Positions 42,464 to 51,341 of a stretch of DNA of 64,000 nt are shown one piece after another. Origin of the DNA: Hyphomicrobium sp. (GTDB lineage: Bacteria; Pseudomonadota; Alphaproteobacteria; Rhizobiales; Hyphomicrobiaceae); assembly GCA_013141015.1 (NCBI GenBank), contig JABFRT010000014.1, forward strand, positions 1-64,000, read 5' to 3'. The notes under the pieces are model-generated. The model was given only the letters and a program-made list of their open reading frames with translations, made no database searches and was not told where the DNA came from. Made by a program: the position numbers and the translations under genes. Numbering within the stretch: the stretch's first letter is position 1; each line of letters starts with the position of its first letter.

Positions 42464-43138
42464 ATGCTGAAATCCATTTCCGTTTCACTCGCGGCGTTAG
42501 CCGCAACTCTGTCGGTCGCTCTTGCACAGCCAGCAAGAGACGATGCACCGGGCGGCGGCACCGGGGCGGAACCCAAAGCGCAGGCACCGGCGAAGACCAC
42601 GGGCAATGCCGCGGGGCCGGAAAAAGCCTCGCCCACCGGTGAGGGTGCCGGCCAAATAAAGTCCAACACCGAGCAGACCGGCGACAACTCTGCCGGACAG
42701 AAGCGGCCCGAAGATCATGAACAAGCCGACAAAGACAAATCACGCGCCAAGGGCAATTACGACGGCTCGCTTGATAAATCCAACACGAAGGCAAGCGACG
42801 GCGCGTCCGGCGGCGGCGCGACGGCTGACGGCAAGGCCAGCGGCAAAACCGGTGAAGACAAATCTAAGGGCAAAGCTTCTCTGGGCGAAGTAACGCCGGA
42901 TCAGAAGGCCAAGGCCAAGTCGGTATTTTCGCGTCATCGCGTTACACCGTCGAAAGTCGATATATCTGTCAGCGTCGGTGTTGCAGTGCCACGCCACGTC
43001 CATCTCTACGCGGTGCCCGAAGAAATTGTCGTGCTCGTGCCAATGTATCGCACGTACCGGTATTTCATCGTCGATGACAAGGTCTGCATCGTTGATCCTG
43101 ACACCCTCGAAATCGTCGACATCATCGTGATCGCATAA
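42464..43138 (+). CDS. DUF1236 domain-containing secreted protein
   Basis: 224 residues. A signal peptide (MLKSISVSLAALAATLSVALAQ) is followed by a long disordered Gly/Lys/Asp/Ser-rich section (residues 23-145) and a C-terminal DUF1236 domain: VPRHVHLYAVPEEIVVLVPMYRTYRYFIVDDKVCIVDPDTLEIVD (broken by normal domain residues). DUF1236 proteins are common in Rhizobiales envelopes; function is unknown. The start has AGGAG 9 nt upstream. Confidence 0.85.
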   Translation: MLKSISVSLAALAATLSVALAQPARDDAPGGGTGAEPKAQAPAKTTGNAAGPEKASPTGEGAGQIKSNTEQTGDNSAGQKRPEDHEQADKDKSRAKGNYDGSLDKSNTKASDGASGGGATADGKASGKTGEDKSKGKASLGEVTPDQKAKAKSVFSRHRVTPSKVDISVSVGVAVPRHVHLYAVPEEIVVLVPMYRTYRYFIVDDKVCIVDPDTLEIVDIIVIA

Positions 43139-43146
43139 TCACGGGC

Positions 43147-43180
43147 AATAAAAAGCGGCGGAGAGAACCCTCTCCGCCGC
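43147..43180 (-). terminator. Rho-independent terminator after phaB
   Basis: A perfect 11-bp stem GCGGCGGAGAG / CTCTCCGCCGC with a 4-nt loop; on the minus strand it is followed by CTTTTTATT. It lies 65 bp after the phaB stop and close to the convergent DUF1236 gene. Confidence 0.85.
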
Positions 43181-43244
43181 GGAATTGATTTGCAGCGTTC
43201 CAAGCTTCCGGCAGGCTCCCGAGGGCCGCCGGATGCGCCAAGCA

Positions 43245-43970
43245 TTAGGCGAAGTACTGGCCGCCGTTTGCGGTCAGCGTCGAGCCGGTGATGAAGCCAG
43301 CGTCATCCGACGCCAGGAACACAACCGCGCGCGCAATTTCCGACGGTTCACCAAGGCGGCCAACCGGGATCTGCGGCAGGATTGATTTTTCCATCACGTC
43401 TTGCGGCACGGCCTTGACCATTTCAGTGGCGATGTAGCCCGGGCAGATCACGTTGACGGTGATGCCGGCGCGTGCGCCTTCCTGAGCGAGCGCCTTGGTA
43501 AAGCCGATGTCACCAGCCTTCGAAGCTGAGTAGTTCACCTGGCCCATTTGGCCCTTCTGGCCATTGATCGACGAGATGTTGACAACGCGGCCAAACTTGC
43601 GGGCGCGCATGCCTTCCCAGACCTGACGCGTAACGTTAAAAATGCCGTTCAGGTTGGTGCCGATGACTTCGTCCCAGTGCTGCTTGGTCATCTTGTGGAA
43701 CATGGTATCGCGGGTGATCCCGGCGTTGTTGACCAGCACGTCGATTGGGCCCAAGTCCTTTTCAATGCGCTTGACCGCTTCTTCGCAGGCTTCAAAGCTG
43801 GCCACGTCGAACTTGTAAACCGGAATGCCCGTTTCGGCCTGGAAGGCCTGCGCAGCGGCGTCGTTGCCGGCATAGCTTGCGGCAACGCGATAGCCAGCGG
43901 CCTTGAGTGCAATCGAAATCGCGTGACCGATACCGCGTGTGCCGCCGGTAACGAGGGCAACTCGTGCCAT
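43245..43970 (-). CDS. phaB: Acetoacetyl-CoA reductase PhaB
   Basis: 241 residues of the short-chain dehydrogenase family. NADPH-binding TGGTRGIG near residues 8-15, NNAG at 81-84, and the catalytic triad Ser134, Tyr147, Lys151 (ISSINGQKGQMGQVNYSASK). The Met/Gln-rich ING-QKGQ(F/M)GQ motif is typical of PhaB. It reduces acetoacetyl-CoA to (R)-3-hydroxybutyryl-CoA, the PHB monomer. It lies about 120 bp downstream of phaA on the same strand. Confidence 0.95.
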   Translation of the reverse strand: MARVALVTGGTRGIGHAISIALKAAGYRVAASYAGNDAAAQAFQAETGIPVYKFDVASFEACEEAVKRIEKDLGPIDVLVNNAGITRDTMFHKMTKQHWDEVIGTNLNGIFNVTRQVWEGMRARKFGRVVNISSINGQKGQMGQVNYSASKAGDIGFTKALAQEGARAGITVNVICPGYIATEMVKAVPQDVMEKSILPQIPVGRLGEPSEIARAVVFLASDDAGFITGSTLTANGGQYFA

Positions 43971-44042
43971 GGATATTTCTCCCTAGAGATGTGTTGTGAA
44001 TTGTTTTGAAGGCTTGCGTTGCAGGCTTGAGCGAGGGGCAGC

Positions 44043-44077
44043 AAAATTGGGCCGGCTTGATATGATCGCGCCGGCCC
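44043..44077 (-). terminator. Possible attenuating hairpin between phaA and phaB
   Basis: GGGCCGGC / GCCGGCCC (8 bp, perfect, 13-nt loop) followed on the minus strand by AATTTTG, 17 bp after the phaA stop. It may partly terminate phaA transcription or stabilise its 3' end. Confidence 0.55.
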
Positions 44078-44093
44078 GGAAGTCTTTATTGAA

Positions 44094-45284
44094 CTAGTCG
44101 CGAGCAACGCAAAGTGCGACGCCCATACCGCCACCGATGCAAAGGGTCGCGAGACCCTTCTTGGCGTCACGGCGCTGCATTTCGTGAAGCAGCGTGTTGA
44201 GGATGCGGCAGCCAGAGGCACCAATCGGATGGCCGATGGCAATGGCGCCACCGTTGACGTTGACCTTCGAGGTATCCCAGCCGATGCCCTTGTTGACGGC
44301 AATCGCCTGCGCGGCGAAGGCTTCGTTGGCTTCGATCAGGTCGAGGTCTTCGTGCTTCCACCCGGCCTTTTCGAGTGCCTTCTTCGATGCCGAGATCGGG
44401 CCTGTGCCCATGATCGACGGATCAACACCGGTGGTTGCCCACGAGACGATGCGTGCCAGCGGCTTGATCCCGCGCTTCTTGGCGTCGGCAAGCGTCATCA
44501 ACACGACAACAGCCGCGCCGTCGTTGAGGCCCGAGGCGTTGGCCGCAGTGACAGTGCCTTCCTTGGGATCGAACGCAGGGCGAAGCTTGGAGACGGCTTC
44601 AAGCGTTGTGCCGTCCTTGATGTATTCGTCGGTATCGACGACCACATCACCCTTCTTGCCCTTGATGGTGACGGGCGCGATTTCGTCCTTGAACTTGCCG
44701 GCCTTCTTGGCGGCTTCGGCCTTGTTCTGCGAAGCGACAGCAAACGCGTCCTGCTCGGCACGCGTGATCTGCCACTGACGGGCGACGTTCTCAGCGGTCG
44801 TGCCCATGTGGTAGTTGTTGAACGCATCCCACAGGCCGTCCTTGACCATGGTGTCGGTGAACTTCACGTCACCCATCTTAGTGCCGTCGCGCATGTGCGC
44901 GGCGTGTGCCGACTGGCTCATGCTTTCCTGGCCGCCCGCAACGACGATCGAGGCCGCGCCGGTCTGGATCTGCTGCATGCCGAGAGCAACAGCGCGCAGG
45001 CCCGAACCGCAGATCTGGTTGATGCCCCAGGCCGGCGCATCGACCGGGATACCGGCTGCGACGGATGCCTGACGGGCTGGGCCCTGGCCCTGACCCGCGG
45101 TCAAGACTTGGCCCAGAATGACTTCCGAGACATCGCCGGGGGCGATGTTGGCGCGGGAGAGAGCTGCACGGATCGCAACTTCACCCAGTTTATGCGCGGG
45201 TAGGCTGGCGAGCGAACCGTTGAATGATCCGACGGGCGTACGGGCGGCACTTGCAATCACGATCGTCGTGGCATCCTGGCTCAT
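44094..45284 (-). CDS. phaA: Acetyl-CoA C-acetyltransferase (beta-ketothiolase) PhaA
   Basis: 396 residues of the thiolase family. Acyl-accepting Cys92 in [11 protein letters not shown], the GHPIGASG motif with His352, and Cys382 in [10 protein letters not shown]-terminal [14 protein letters not shown] matches biosynthetic thiolases. It condenses two acetyl-CoA to acetoacetyl-CoA, the first step of PHB synthesis. It is followed by phaB and lies divergent to phaR; a PHA synthase gene is not in this window. Confidence 0.96.
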   Translation of the reverse strand: MSQDATTIVIASAARTPVGSFNGSLASLPAHKLGEVAIRAALSRANIAPGDVSEVILGQVLTAGQGQGPARQASVAAGIPVDAPAWGINQICGSGLRAVALGMQQIQTGAASIVVAGGQESMSQSAHAAHMRDGTKMGDVKFTDTMVKDGLWDAFNNYHMGTTAENVARQWQITRAEQDAFAVASQNKAEAAKKAGKFKDEIAPVTIKGKKGDVVVDTDEYIKDGTTLEAVSKLRPAFDPKEGTVTAANASGLNDGAAVVVLMTLADAKKRGIKPLARIVSWATTGVDPSIMGTGPISASKKALEKAGWKHEDLDLIEANEAFAAQAIAVNKGIGWDTSKVNVNGGAIAIGHPIGASGCRILNTLLHEMQRRDAKKGLATLCIGGGMGVALCVARD

Positions 45285-45548
45285 TGAGGCCCCTCCCTGG
45301 GCGCTAGTTTATGAAAACAGTTCAATACCGGCGGGCGCCGCGCTTATCGTAAACGCAGCGTCAGTCACTGTGGCAAAATACTTTGCGATGCAGTTATGTC
45401 GAGGGCAATTGCGACCTCTTGGCTACCCTGCTCAATCGAGTTGTCTGTGCCTGCTCAAAAGGGTGGCAGAAACGTCTAGCACGGAGGCCGCGCGGTGTGG
45501 TACGCTGCCGCAGTGCAGCAAGTGCCGCCGCGAGAGAACCGATACGTG
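45285..45548. promoter_or_regulatory. phaA-phaR divergent control region
   Basis: 264 bp that must hold both promoters. It has TGC-rich inverted elements, notably CTGC-N6-GCAG at 45505-45518 just before phaR, and TTTGCGATGCAG near 45380-45393. PhaR proteins are known to bind TGC-rich sequence, so autoregulation is plausible; the exact sites are inference. Confidence 0.45.
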
Positions 45549-46199
45549 ATGCTGAACCCGACTGAGCCCCAAGCCGCCAAACGCGAAGCTGTCGTCATCA
45601 AGAAGTACGCCAACCGGCGGCTCTATAATACTGAGACCAGCACCTATGTGACGCTGGAAGATCTGGCGAAGATGGTTCGCGGGGATCGCGACTTCGTGGT
45701 CTACGACGCCAAGAACGGCGATGACCTCACCCACGCCGTGCTGACCCAGATCATTGTCGAGCAAGAGGGCCGCGAAGGTGGCCAAGCCTTGCTGCCAATT
45801 CCATTCCTGCGCCAGCTGATCCGCTTCTACGACGATAGCATCGCCCGCATGGTGCCGAGCTATCTGCAGTTCAGCTTGGAGCACCTGGTCAAGGAGCAGA
45901 CGCGCTTTCGCGAACAGTTCGCTACTGCGTTTACAAATCCAGCGGCGGCGTTTGAATTCTATCAATCGCAGGCCAAACAGAACATGGCGATGTTTGAGCA
46001 GGCCATGTCAATGTGGGCGTCGTTCGGCGCGGCTGCGGGCGGGCCGAAGCCGACCATGCCAGGAATGCCGCCGATGCCGGGCACGCCAACCGCGCCTGAA
46101 ACGTCGCGCAACAACAAGTCCGGCGACGAACTTTCAGACCTCAAGGCCCAACTCTCAGCCATGCAGCAGAAGATCGAAAAGCTGTCGCAAAGCAAGTGA
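45549..46199 (+). CDS. phaR: Polyhydroxyalkanoate synthesis repressor PhaR
   Basis: 216 residues from the ATG at 45549. The conserved N-terminal DNA-binding/PHA-accumulation regulator domain is clear: IKKYANRRLYNTETSTYVTLEDLAKMV ... DFVVYDAKNGDDLTHAVLTQIIVEQE. A PHB_acc region follows (LPIPFLRQLIRFYDDSIARMVPSYLQ), then a Pro/Met-rich linker and a short C-terminal coiled coil (LKAQLSAMQQKIEKLSQ). PhaR senses PHB and represses phasin and pha genes. It is divergent to phaA-phaB. Confidence 0.95.
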   Translation: MLNPTEPQAAKREAVVIKKYANRRLYNTETSTYVTLEDLAKMVRGDRDFVVYDAKNGDDLTHAVLTQIIVEQEGREGGQALLPIPFLRQLIRFYDDSIARMVPSYLQFSLEHLVKEQTRFREQFATAFTNPAAAFEFYQSQAKQNMAMFEQAMSMWASFGAAAGGPKPTMPGMPPMPGTPTAPETSRNNKSGDELSDLKAQLSAMQQKIEKLSQSK

Positions 46200-46238
46200 G
46201 TTGAAGCGAGGGGCCGCGCGGCAGCCGTGGCGTGGCCA

Positions 46239-47147
46239 TCAGCTTATGTAAGCCGTGACATCGCTGGCATTGCGGACAACACGGCTGGCGGCAACCCACC
46301 ACGACGGATAGCGCGCGCTAATGTGATCGCCCGCGCTTTGCGCATCGGTTAAACTTTCATAGACCGCAAAACACGTTGGCCCGCCGCCGGATACACCACT
46401 TACCATCACACGCGGGGTGGCCAGCAATGCCTGCTTGATCGCGGCAATCTCCGGCACAACCTCCATCGCCGCACTCTCCAGCGCATTCGGCCGTTCTGCC
46501 ATGTAGCGCCGAAACCCGCCCGGGCTTTCGAAGAACGGCGACCAAAGTTGCCGCACGAAGTCCGCGGGCAAAGGACGGGCGTTCAACCGGCGGAACACTT
46601 GCGCCGTCTTGTCCGCGGGAACCGGAACGCGTGGATTGACCAGCACCACCGCCAACGGCGAAAGTGAGCATGCGGGCACCACGACCTCACCGATGCCGCC
46701 CATTATCGCCGATTGGCTAAACAGGCAGACCGGCACGTCGGCGCCGAGCGACAGGGCGATTGATTGCCAGTCGATGCGTTCCGCCCGGTCCGGATTGGCG
46801 CGGCGAACGGCCCGCAGAACGGCTGCCGCATCCGCAGAACCGCCGCCGATGCCGGCCGCTACGGGCAGATTTTTGGTCAGTGTGACATGGCCAAGCACCA
46901 GGCCCGCATCAGCCGCGGCAAGCTTGCCGAGCGTTACGTCGATCAGGTTTTTGCCGGCAATCGTAGCCCCAAAGGGTCCCACCACGCTGGAACCGGTTGG
47001 CCGCGATGTATCGAGTGTGACGTCATCACCGGCATCGCGAGCGAAAGCGACGAGACTTGCGAGTTCATGAAAGCCGTCGGCGCGCTTTCCCAGCACTTCA
47101 AGCGTCAGGTTGATTTTTGCGGGCGCGAATTCGCTGAAAATGGGCAT
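46239..47147 (-). CDS. ispE: 4-diphosphocytidyl-2-C-methyl-D-erythritol kinase IspE
   Basis: 302 residues of the GHMP kinase family. Lys11 in FAPAKINLTLEVLGKRADGFHEL, the ATP-binding loop LPVAAGIGGGSADAAAVL (about 94-111), and the C-terminal GPTCFAVY in SGVSGGGPTCF. It phosphorylates CDP-methylerythritol in the MEP isoprenoid pathway. It is convergent with phaR and sits downstream of the TPR protein gene. Confidence 0.95.
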   Translation of the reverse strand: MPIFSEFAPAKINLTLEVLGKRADGFHELASLVAFARDAGDDVTLDTSRPTGSSVVGPFGATIAGKNLIDVTLGKLAAADAGLVLGHVTLTKNLPVAAGIGGGSADAAAVLRAVRRANPDRAERIDWQSIALSLGADVPVCLFSQSAIMGGIGEVVVPACSLSPLAVVLVNPRVPVPADKTAQVFRRLNARPLPADFVRQLWSPFFESPGGFRRYMAERPNALESAAMEVVPEIAAIKQALLATPRVMVSGVSGGGPTCFAVYESLTDAQSAGDHISARYPSWWVAASRVVRNASDVTAYIS

Positions 47148-47160
47148 CGAATGATCTCAC

Positions 47161-47187
47161 AAATAACGGGCGCCGATGGCGCCCGTT
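47161..47187 (-). terminator. Rho-independent terminator after the TPR gene
   Basis: A perfect 10-bp stem AACGGGCGCC / GGCGCCCGTT with a 3-nt loop, followed on the minus strand by ATTTG, 32 bp past the TPR gene stop. The U-run is short, so termination may be partial. Confidence 0.65.
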
Positions 47188-47218
47188 TGAATTGTGTGAA
47201 ACCGCAACGGCACGGCGC

Positions 47219-49024
47219 CTACTCCACTGCGCCCGGTTGTGGGCTTGAGCGGTTTTCGCTGCGGCGGCGGCTCGGCTCATAGCGCTGCACCTGCCGGTTC
47301 TTCGGCGCGGCCTTCACTTCGGCTTTCCCCGGCAAACCGCGCTCCACCTTGGCCTTGATCTTTTCCAGGTCTTCCGGCTCCGGGTTCAAAGACAAGGCCT
47401 GGCCCCATTGGAACTTGGCTTCGCGCTCGCGGCCAACCTGCCAGAACGCGTCGCCCAAGTGATCGTTGAGGGTCGGATCTTCCGGCTTGATTTCAACAGC
47501 ACGTTCGAGATAGCGCACCGCGTCCTTGTAGTTGCCCTGCTTATAATGGGCCCAACCGAGGCTATCGACGATATAGCCGTCATCAGGTTTCAGCTGAACG
47601 GCCTTCTCGATCAGCTTCATGCCTTCTTTCATATTCCGGCCCTGATCGATCCAGGAATAGCCGAGGTAGTTGAGGATTAGAGGCTGCTCGGGCGCGAGCT
47701 TCAAAGCGCGCTTCAAATCGGCTTCTGCCGCCGGCCAGTTCTTCATCCGCTCATAGGCCGTGCCCCGCGCATAATAATAACTCCAGTGGCGCTGGTCGGG
47801 CTTGGGAATTAAAGCGATGGCGCGCGAAAAATAGTTGACCGCTTCGGGGAAGCTTTTGCGCGCCCGCGCGATATTGCCAAGCGCTTCGAGTGGCCGGATG
47901 TCCTTGGGGCTATCCTTGGCCAGCTTCTCAAGCAGCGTTTTGGCTTCATCCGTCTTCTCAAGCGAGTTGAGATTGAACGCCTTACGGATGTCGATGGCGC
48001 TCTGCAAAGCCGTGCCGGTCGGGATCTTGTCGTAGGTGGCAATCGCTTCATCATAGCGGCGCGCGGTTTCCTGAGAACTGGCCAATGCCGCAAGCGCAAA
48101 CGCGTGGTCGGACTTGGTATAAAGCGCCATCTGCAGATAGAGCGTGCCGAGGCTGACGCCGCCTTCGCCCGTCAATGCTTCACCCAGGCCGTAGAACACT
48201 TCGGCCAAGCCTTCGGCGGGGGTGGTGATCAGGAATGGAATTTTTGCCTTGCCGTTGAGGCGGTCGCGCAGATCCCTGGCCAGGGGATGGGGCTCTCCCT
48301 GCGACTTGTCGAGCTGATCTTTGAGAACCTGATTGGCAAGCTTCAAATCGCCGTAGTGCGCCGCCGATTGGGCATAGGCCAACGAGGTCCGCAGCGTGCG
48401 GCTATCCTGGCGGAACATCTTTTCAAAAGCGGTGCGCGCTTCGCCCTTGCGGCCCGACATATCGGCCATCAAGGCCCGGTGGTAGCGCAGATAAAACTGG
48501 GCCCATTCCGGTTGCTTCGGTAAATCAACGCTGGCAATCGCCCCGTTGACGTCGCCGGCCGCAAGCTTGGTCCATCCGCGCGCGATGGCAGCCGTCAGTT
48601 CGCCAATCGGGTTTTCCGAAGCAGCTTTGAAATGCACATCGGCTTTGGTGTAATCGCCTGCCTTGAACGACGCGACACCGAGCAGGAAATGCGACATGCG
48701 ATGGGTCTGCTGGGTTCCGGCCAGCTTTTCAGCCAGCGGCAGAGCCCGTGGCCAATTGCCGGTCAGGGTTTCCATCTGGAAGGCTTGCTCAAGCAGCACT
48801 TCATTCGTTGGATCGCTGGCCAGCGCGTCGCCGTAGAACGCGGCCGCACTTTCCGTGTCCTGCTGAGCCCGCGCAAAGCGGCCAGCCAGATAGTTGCCGA
48901 TCAGCGAGTTCGGCTGAATGCTCTCGTCAGCGGACCGGGCCGGCGCCTGCGCCACCAACCCGAGGGCGGCGAGACCGATCATGCCCATCGTTACCGACGC
49001 CAGCCGTGTAAGCTTCGCGCGCAT
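47219..49024 (-). CDS. Exported tetratricopeptide repeat protein
   Basis: About 601 residues from the ATG at 49024 (AAGGA upstream). A signal peptide (LTRLASVTMGMIGLAALGLVAQAPARS) is followed by many TPR units covering residues 35-570. The clearest lie near the C-terminus: NLPAAEADLKRALKLAPEQPLILNYLGYSW-type, then GNYKDAVRYLERAVEIKPEDP. The tail is basic. Such proteins occur beside ispE in many Rhizobiales; a periplasmic scaffold or complex-assembly role is likely, but no partner is shown. The next gene upstream is the ETF-QO locus. Confidence 0.85.
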   Translation of the reverse strand: MRAKLTRLASVTMGMIGLAALGLVAQAPARSADESIQPNSLIGNYLAGRFARAQQDTESAAAFYGDALASDPTNEVLLEQAFQMETLTGNWPRALPLAEKLAGTQQTHRMSHFLLGVASFKAGDYTKADVHFKAASENPIGELTAAIARGWTKLAAGDVNGAIASVDLPKQPEWAQFYLRYHRALMADMSGRKGEARTAFEKMFRQDSRTLRTSLAYAQSAAHYGDLKLANQVLKDQLDKSQGEPHPLARDLRDRLNGKAKIPFLITTPAEGLAEVFYGLGEALTGEGGVSLGTLYLQMALYTKSDHAFALAALASSQETARRYDEAIATYDKIPTGTALQSAIDIRKAFNLNSLEKTDEAKTLLEKLAKDSPKDIRPLEALGNIARARKSFPEAVNYFSRAIALIPKPDQRHWSYYYARGTAYERMKNWPAAEADLKRALKLAPEQPLILNYLGYSWIDQGRNMKEGMKLIEKAVQLKPDDGYIVDSLGWAHYKQGNYKDAVRYLERAVEIKPEDPTLNDHLGDAFWQVGREREAKFQWGQALSLNPEPEDLEKIKAKVERGLPGKAEVKAAPKNRQVQRYEPSRRRSENRSSPQPGAVE

Positions 49025-49399
49025 GCAGTCTCGTTCCTTGTATGTGGCCACTGGGGCAGCTTCACTGCAACCCTAGCAAACAATCAGCGCGCTTGGCGAC
49101 ACGCTTTCCATTAAAATCCAGCAAGCGGCGACAATAAAGAGGAAACCCCGGCAATGCGCCTGCGCGACGTCGTCATGCGACCAAAAGGCCATAAAAATAA
49201 AGCGTTGTGCAAAGCCGGCCCTTTGGATGCAACAGCGCCAGACTAAAGTCGGCGCGGCAGTTGTCCACAGGCTTCGCACGGCACGGATCTGATCAGGCGC
49301 ACGTTCATCGTGAGCATTTTAAGCGATGGGCTCACTTTGAGTTGCCGCTTCCGACTCCGCTCGCGCGAAGCCGGCCGGAAGCGGCGTCAAGGAGGCGTC
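49025..49399. other. Intergenic region holding palindromic repeat copy C
   Basis: 375 bp between the TPR gene and the ETF-QO locus, with no convincing gene. It contains the TPR gene promoter and repeat copy C (49344-49385), and then runs into a duplicated piece of the ETF-QO 3' end. Confidence 0.5.
49344..49385. repeat. Palindromic repeat, copy C
   Basis: A 42-bp imperfect palindrome: outer stem GCCGCTTCCG / CGGAAGCGGC (10 bp, perfect), A versus CCGGC internal loop, inner stem CTCCGC / GCGAAG (one mismatch), loop TCGC. The GACTC junction lies at 49353-49357. Same architecture as copies A and B. Confidence 0.8.
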
Positions 49400-49507
49400 A
49401 CATCCCAGAGTAGTTCGGGCCGCCGCCACCTGCTCATTGTCTTTGAAGGCGCCGGCGGCTCGTCGTCCTCAGTCTACATCCCAGAGTAGTTCGGGCCGCC
49501 GCCACCT
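49400..49507. repeat. Duplicated 3' end of the ETF-QO gene (two 32-bp direct repeats)
   Basis: A 32-bp segment beginning ACATCCCAGAGTAG occurs at 49400-49431 and again at 49476-49507, 76 bp apart. It encodes the last residues GGGGPNYSGM of ETF-QO on the minus strand. The proximal copy (49476-49507) is the one in the gene, whose TAG stop lies at 49474-49476. The distal copy reads the same peptide in another frame with its own TGA stop at 49398-49400. Confidence 0.9.
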
Positions 49508-51155
49508 TCGGGGCAAACCCAGGTGATGTTCTGGCTGGGGTCTTTGATATCGCAGGTTTTGCAGTGGACGCAGTTCTGCGCGTTGATCTGGAAGCGCGGG
49601 TTGCCTTTGTCATCGCGCAGGATCTCGTAGACGCCCGCCGGGCAATAGCGCTGCGCCGGTTCGGCGTAGTCCGGCAGGTTGGTATCAATCGGGATATGCG
49701 GATCGGCGAGCTTGAGGTGAACCGGCTGGTTCTCTTCGTGATTGGTGGCTGAGAACGATACGTTGGTCAGCCGGTCGAAGGTCAGCTTTCCGTCAGGCCG
49801 CGGATAATCGATAGGCTTGAAGCGCCGGGCCTTGCCGGTCGCCTCGGCATCGTTCTTTTTATGCTTCAGCGAATAGCCGAGGCCCTTGCCGGGAATGAGC
49901 GTGTTGAGCCACAGATCGACGCCACCGAGCGCCACGCCGAGCGCCGTGCCAAACCGCGACCAGTACGGCTTCATGTTGCGCACGCGGCGGAGGTCCAGGC
50001 CGATCTCGCCGTTGCGGACCGTATCCTCATAGCTGTCGAGCTTGTCGTGCGACCGCCCATCGCCAATCGCCTTGAAGGCCGCGTCGGCTGCGGCGATGCC
50101 CGACAGCATGGCGTTGTGGCTGCCTTTGATACGCGGAAGATTGACCATTCCGGCCGCGCATCCGAGCAGCGCGCCGCCCGGGAACGTCAGATCCGGCATC
50201 GACTGCATGCCGCCTTCGGTGATCGCGCGGGCGCCATAGCCGATGCGCTTGCCGCCCTCGAACACGTCGCGAATGGCCTCATGCGTTTTGAAGCGCTGGA
50301 ACTCCTCGTACGGAGACAGATATGGGTTTTCGTAGTTCAAATGCACGACGAAGCCGACCGACACCAGGTTGTCGCCGTAGTGATACAGGAACGCCCCCCC
50401 GCCAACGCTATTGCCAAGCGGCCAGCCGAACGTGTGCTGGACCAGACCGCGCCGGTGCTTCTCCGGCTTGACCTGCCACAGCTCTTTGAGGCCGATGCCG
50501 TATTTCTGCGGCTCGCGGTTGGCGTCGAGCGAAAATTTCTTGATCAGCTGCTTGGACAACGATCCACGCGCGCCTTCGCAAATCAGAGTGTACTTGCCGC
50601 GCAATTCCATGCCGCGCACGAAGCTGTCGAGCGGCTTGCCCTCGCGGCTGACACCCATGTCGCCGGTCGCGACGCCTACAACGGCGCCTTTTTCATCATA
50701 GAGAACTTCGCTGGCCGCAAAGCCCGGATAAATTTCAACGCCCAGCTCAGTCGCCTGCTCGCCGAGCCACTTGCACAGCGCGCCGAGGCTGACGATGTAA
50801 TTGCCGTGGTTTTTCATCAGCGGCGGCATCGGCCAGTTCGGGATGCGCATGTCGCCCTGCGGGCCAAGCACCAGGAAACGGTCTTCGGTGACTTCGGTAT
50901 CGACCGGTGCGCCTTTGGCCTTCCAATCAGGGATCAAGCGGTTTGCCCAACCGGATCGATGACCGCGCCCGACAGGATATGCGCGCCGACTTCGGAGCCC
51001 TTTTCGAGCACAACAACCGAGATCTCGGAACCGGCGGCGGCAGCGAGCTGTTTCAAATGGATCGCGGCGGACAGGCCAGACGGCCCCGCGCCGACAATCA
51101 CCACGTCGAAGTCCATTGCGTCGCGTGGCGGCAATCCGGCGCCGTTCGTTGCCAT
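49474..51155 (-). pseudogene. Electron transfer flavoprotein-ubiquinone oxidoreductase, split by a frameshift
   Basis: The locus encodes a whole ETF-QO in two frames. The N-terminal part (start at 51155, GAGGG upstream) has the FAD site [19 protein letters not shown] and runs to [11 protein letters not shown] before a stop. The rest, about 485 residues from near 50937, continues with [24 protein letters not shown], substrate and quinone domains, and the C-terminal 4Fe-4S cluster (CVHCKTCDIKDPSQN, CPEGGGGPNYSGM). The frames join at GGGCAAACCGC; one more A in the AAA run (CAA AAC CGC) would restore VGQNRLIPDW. ETF-QO passes electrons from fatty-acid and amino-acid dehydrogenases to ubiquinone. 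Either a real inactivating mutation or a homopolymer sequencing error. Confidence 0.85.
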
Positions 51156-51341
51156 CGAAGCCCTCAACTAGCTGTCTTGATGTTGCTCGGTTTGTGCTTC
51201 CGATTAGGTTGGCGGCGGAAAAGCGTCAAGGCGTCCCCTTGCCGCCAGTGGCTTGGTGATCCTCGTCTTTGTTGGGCAGGGCAGCCATGAGGTCCGCCTG
51301 GGGGTGCAATTGCCGCCAAGGCGATCTAATGTCGGCCCAGC

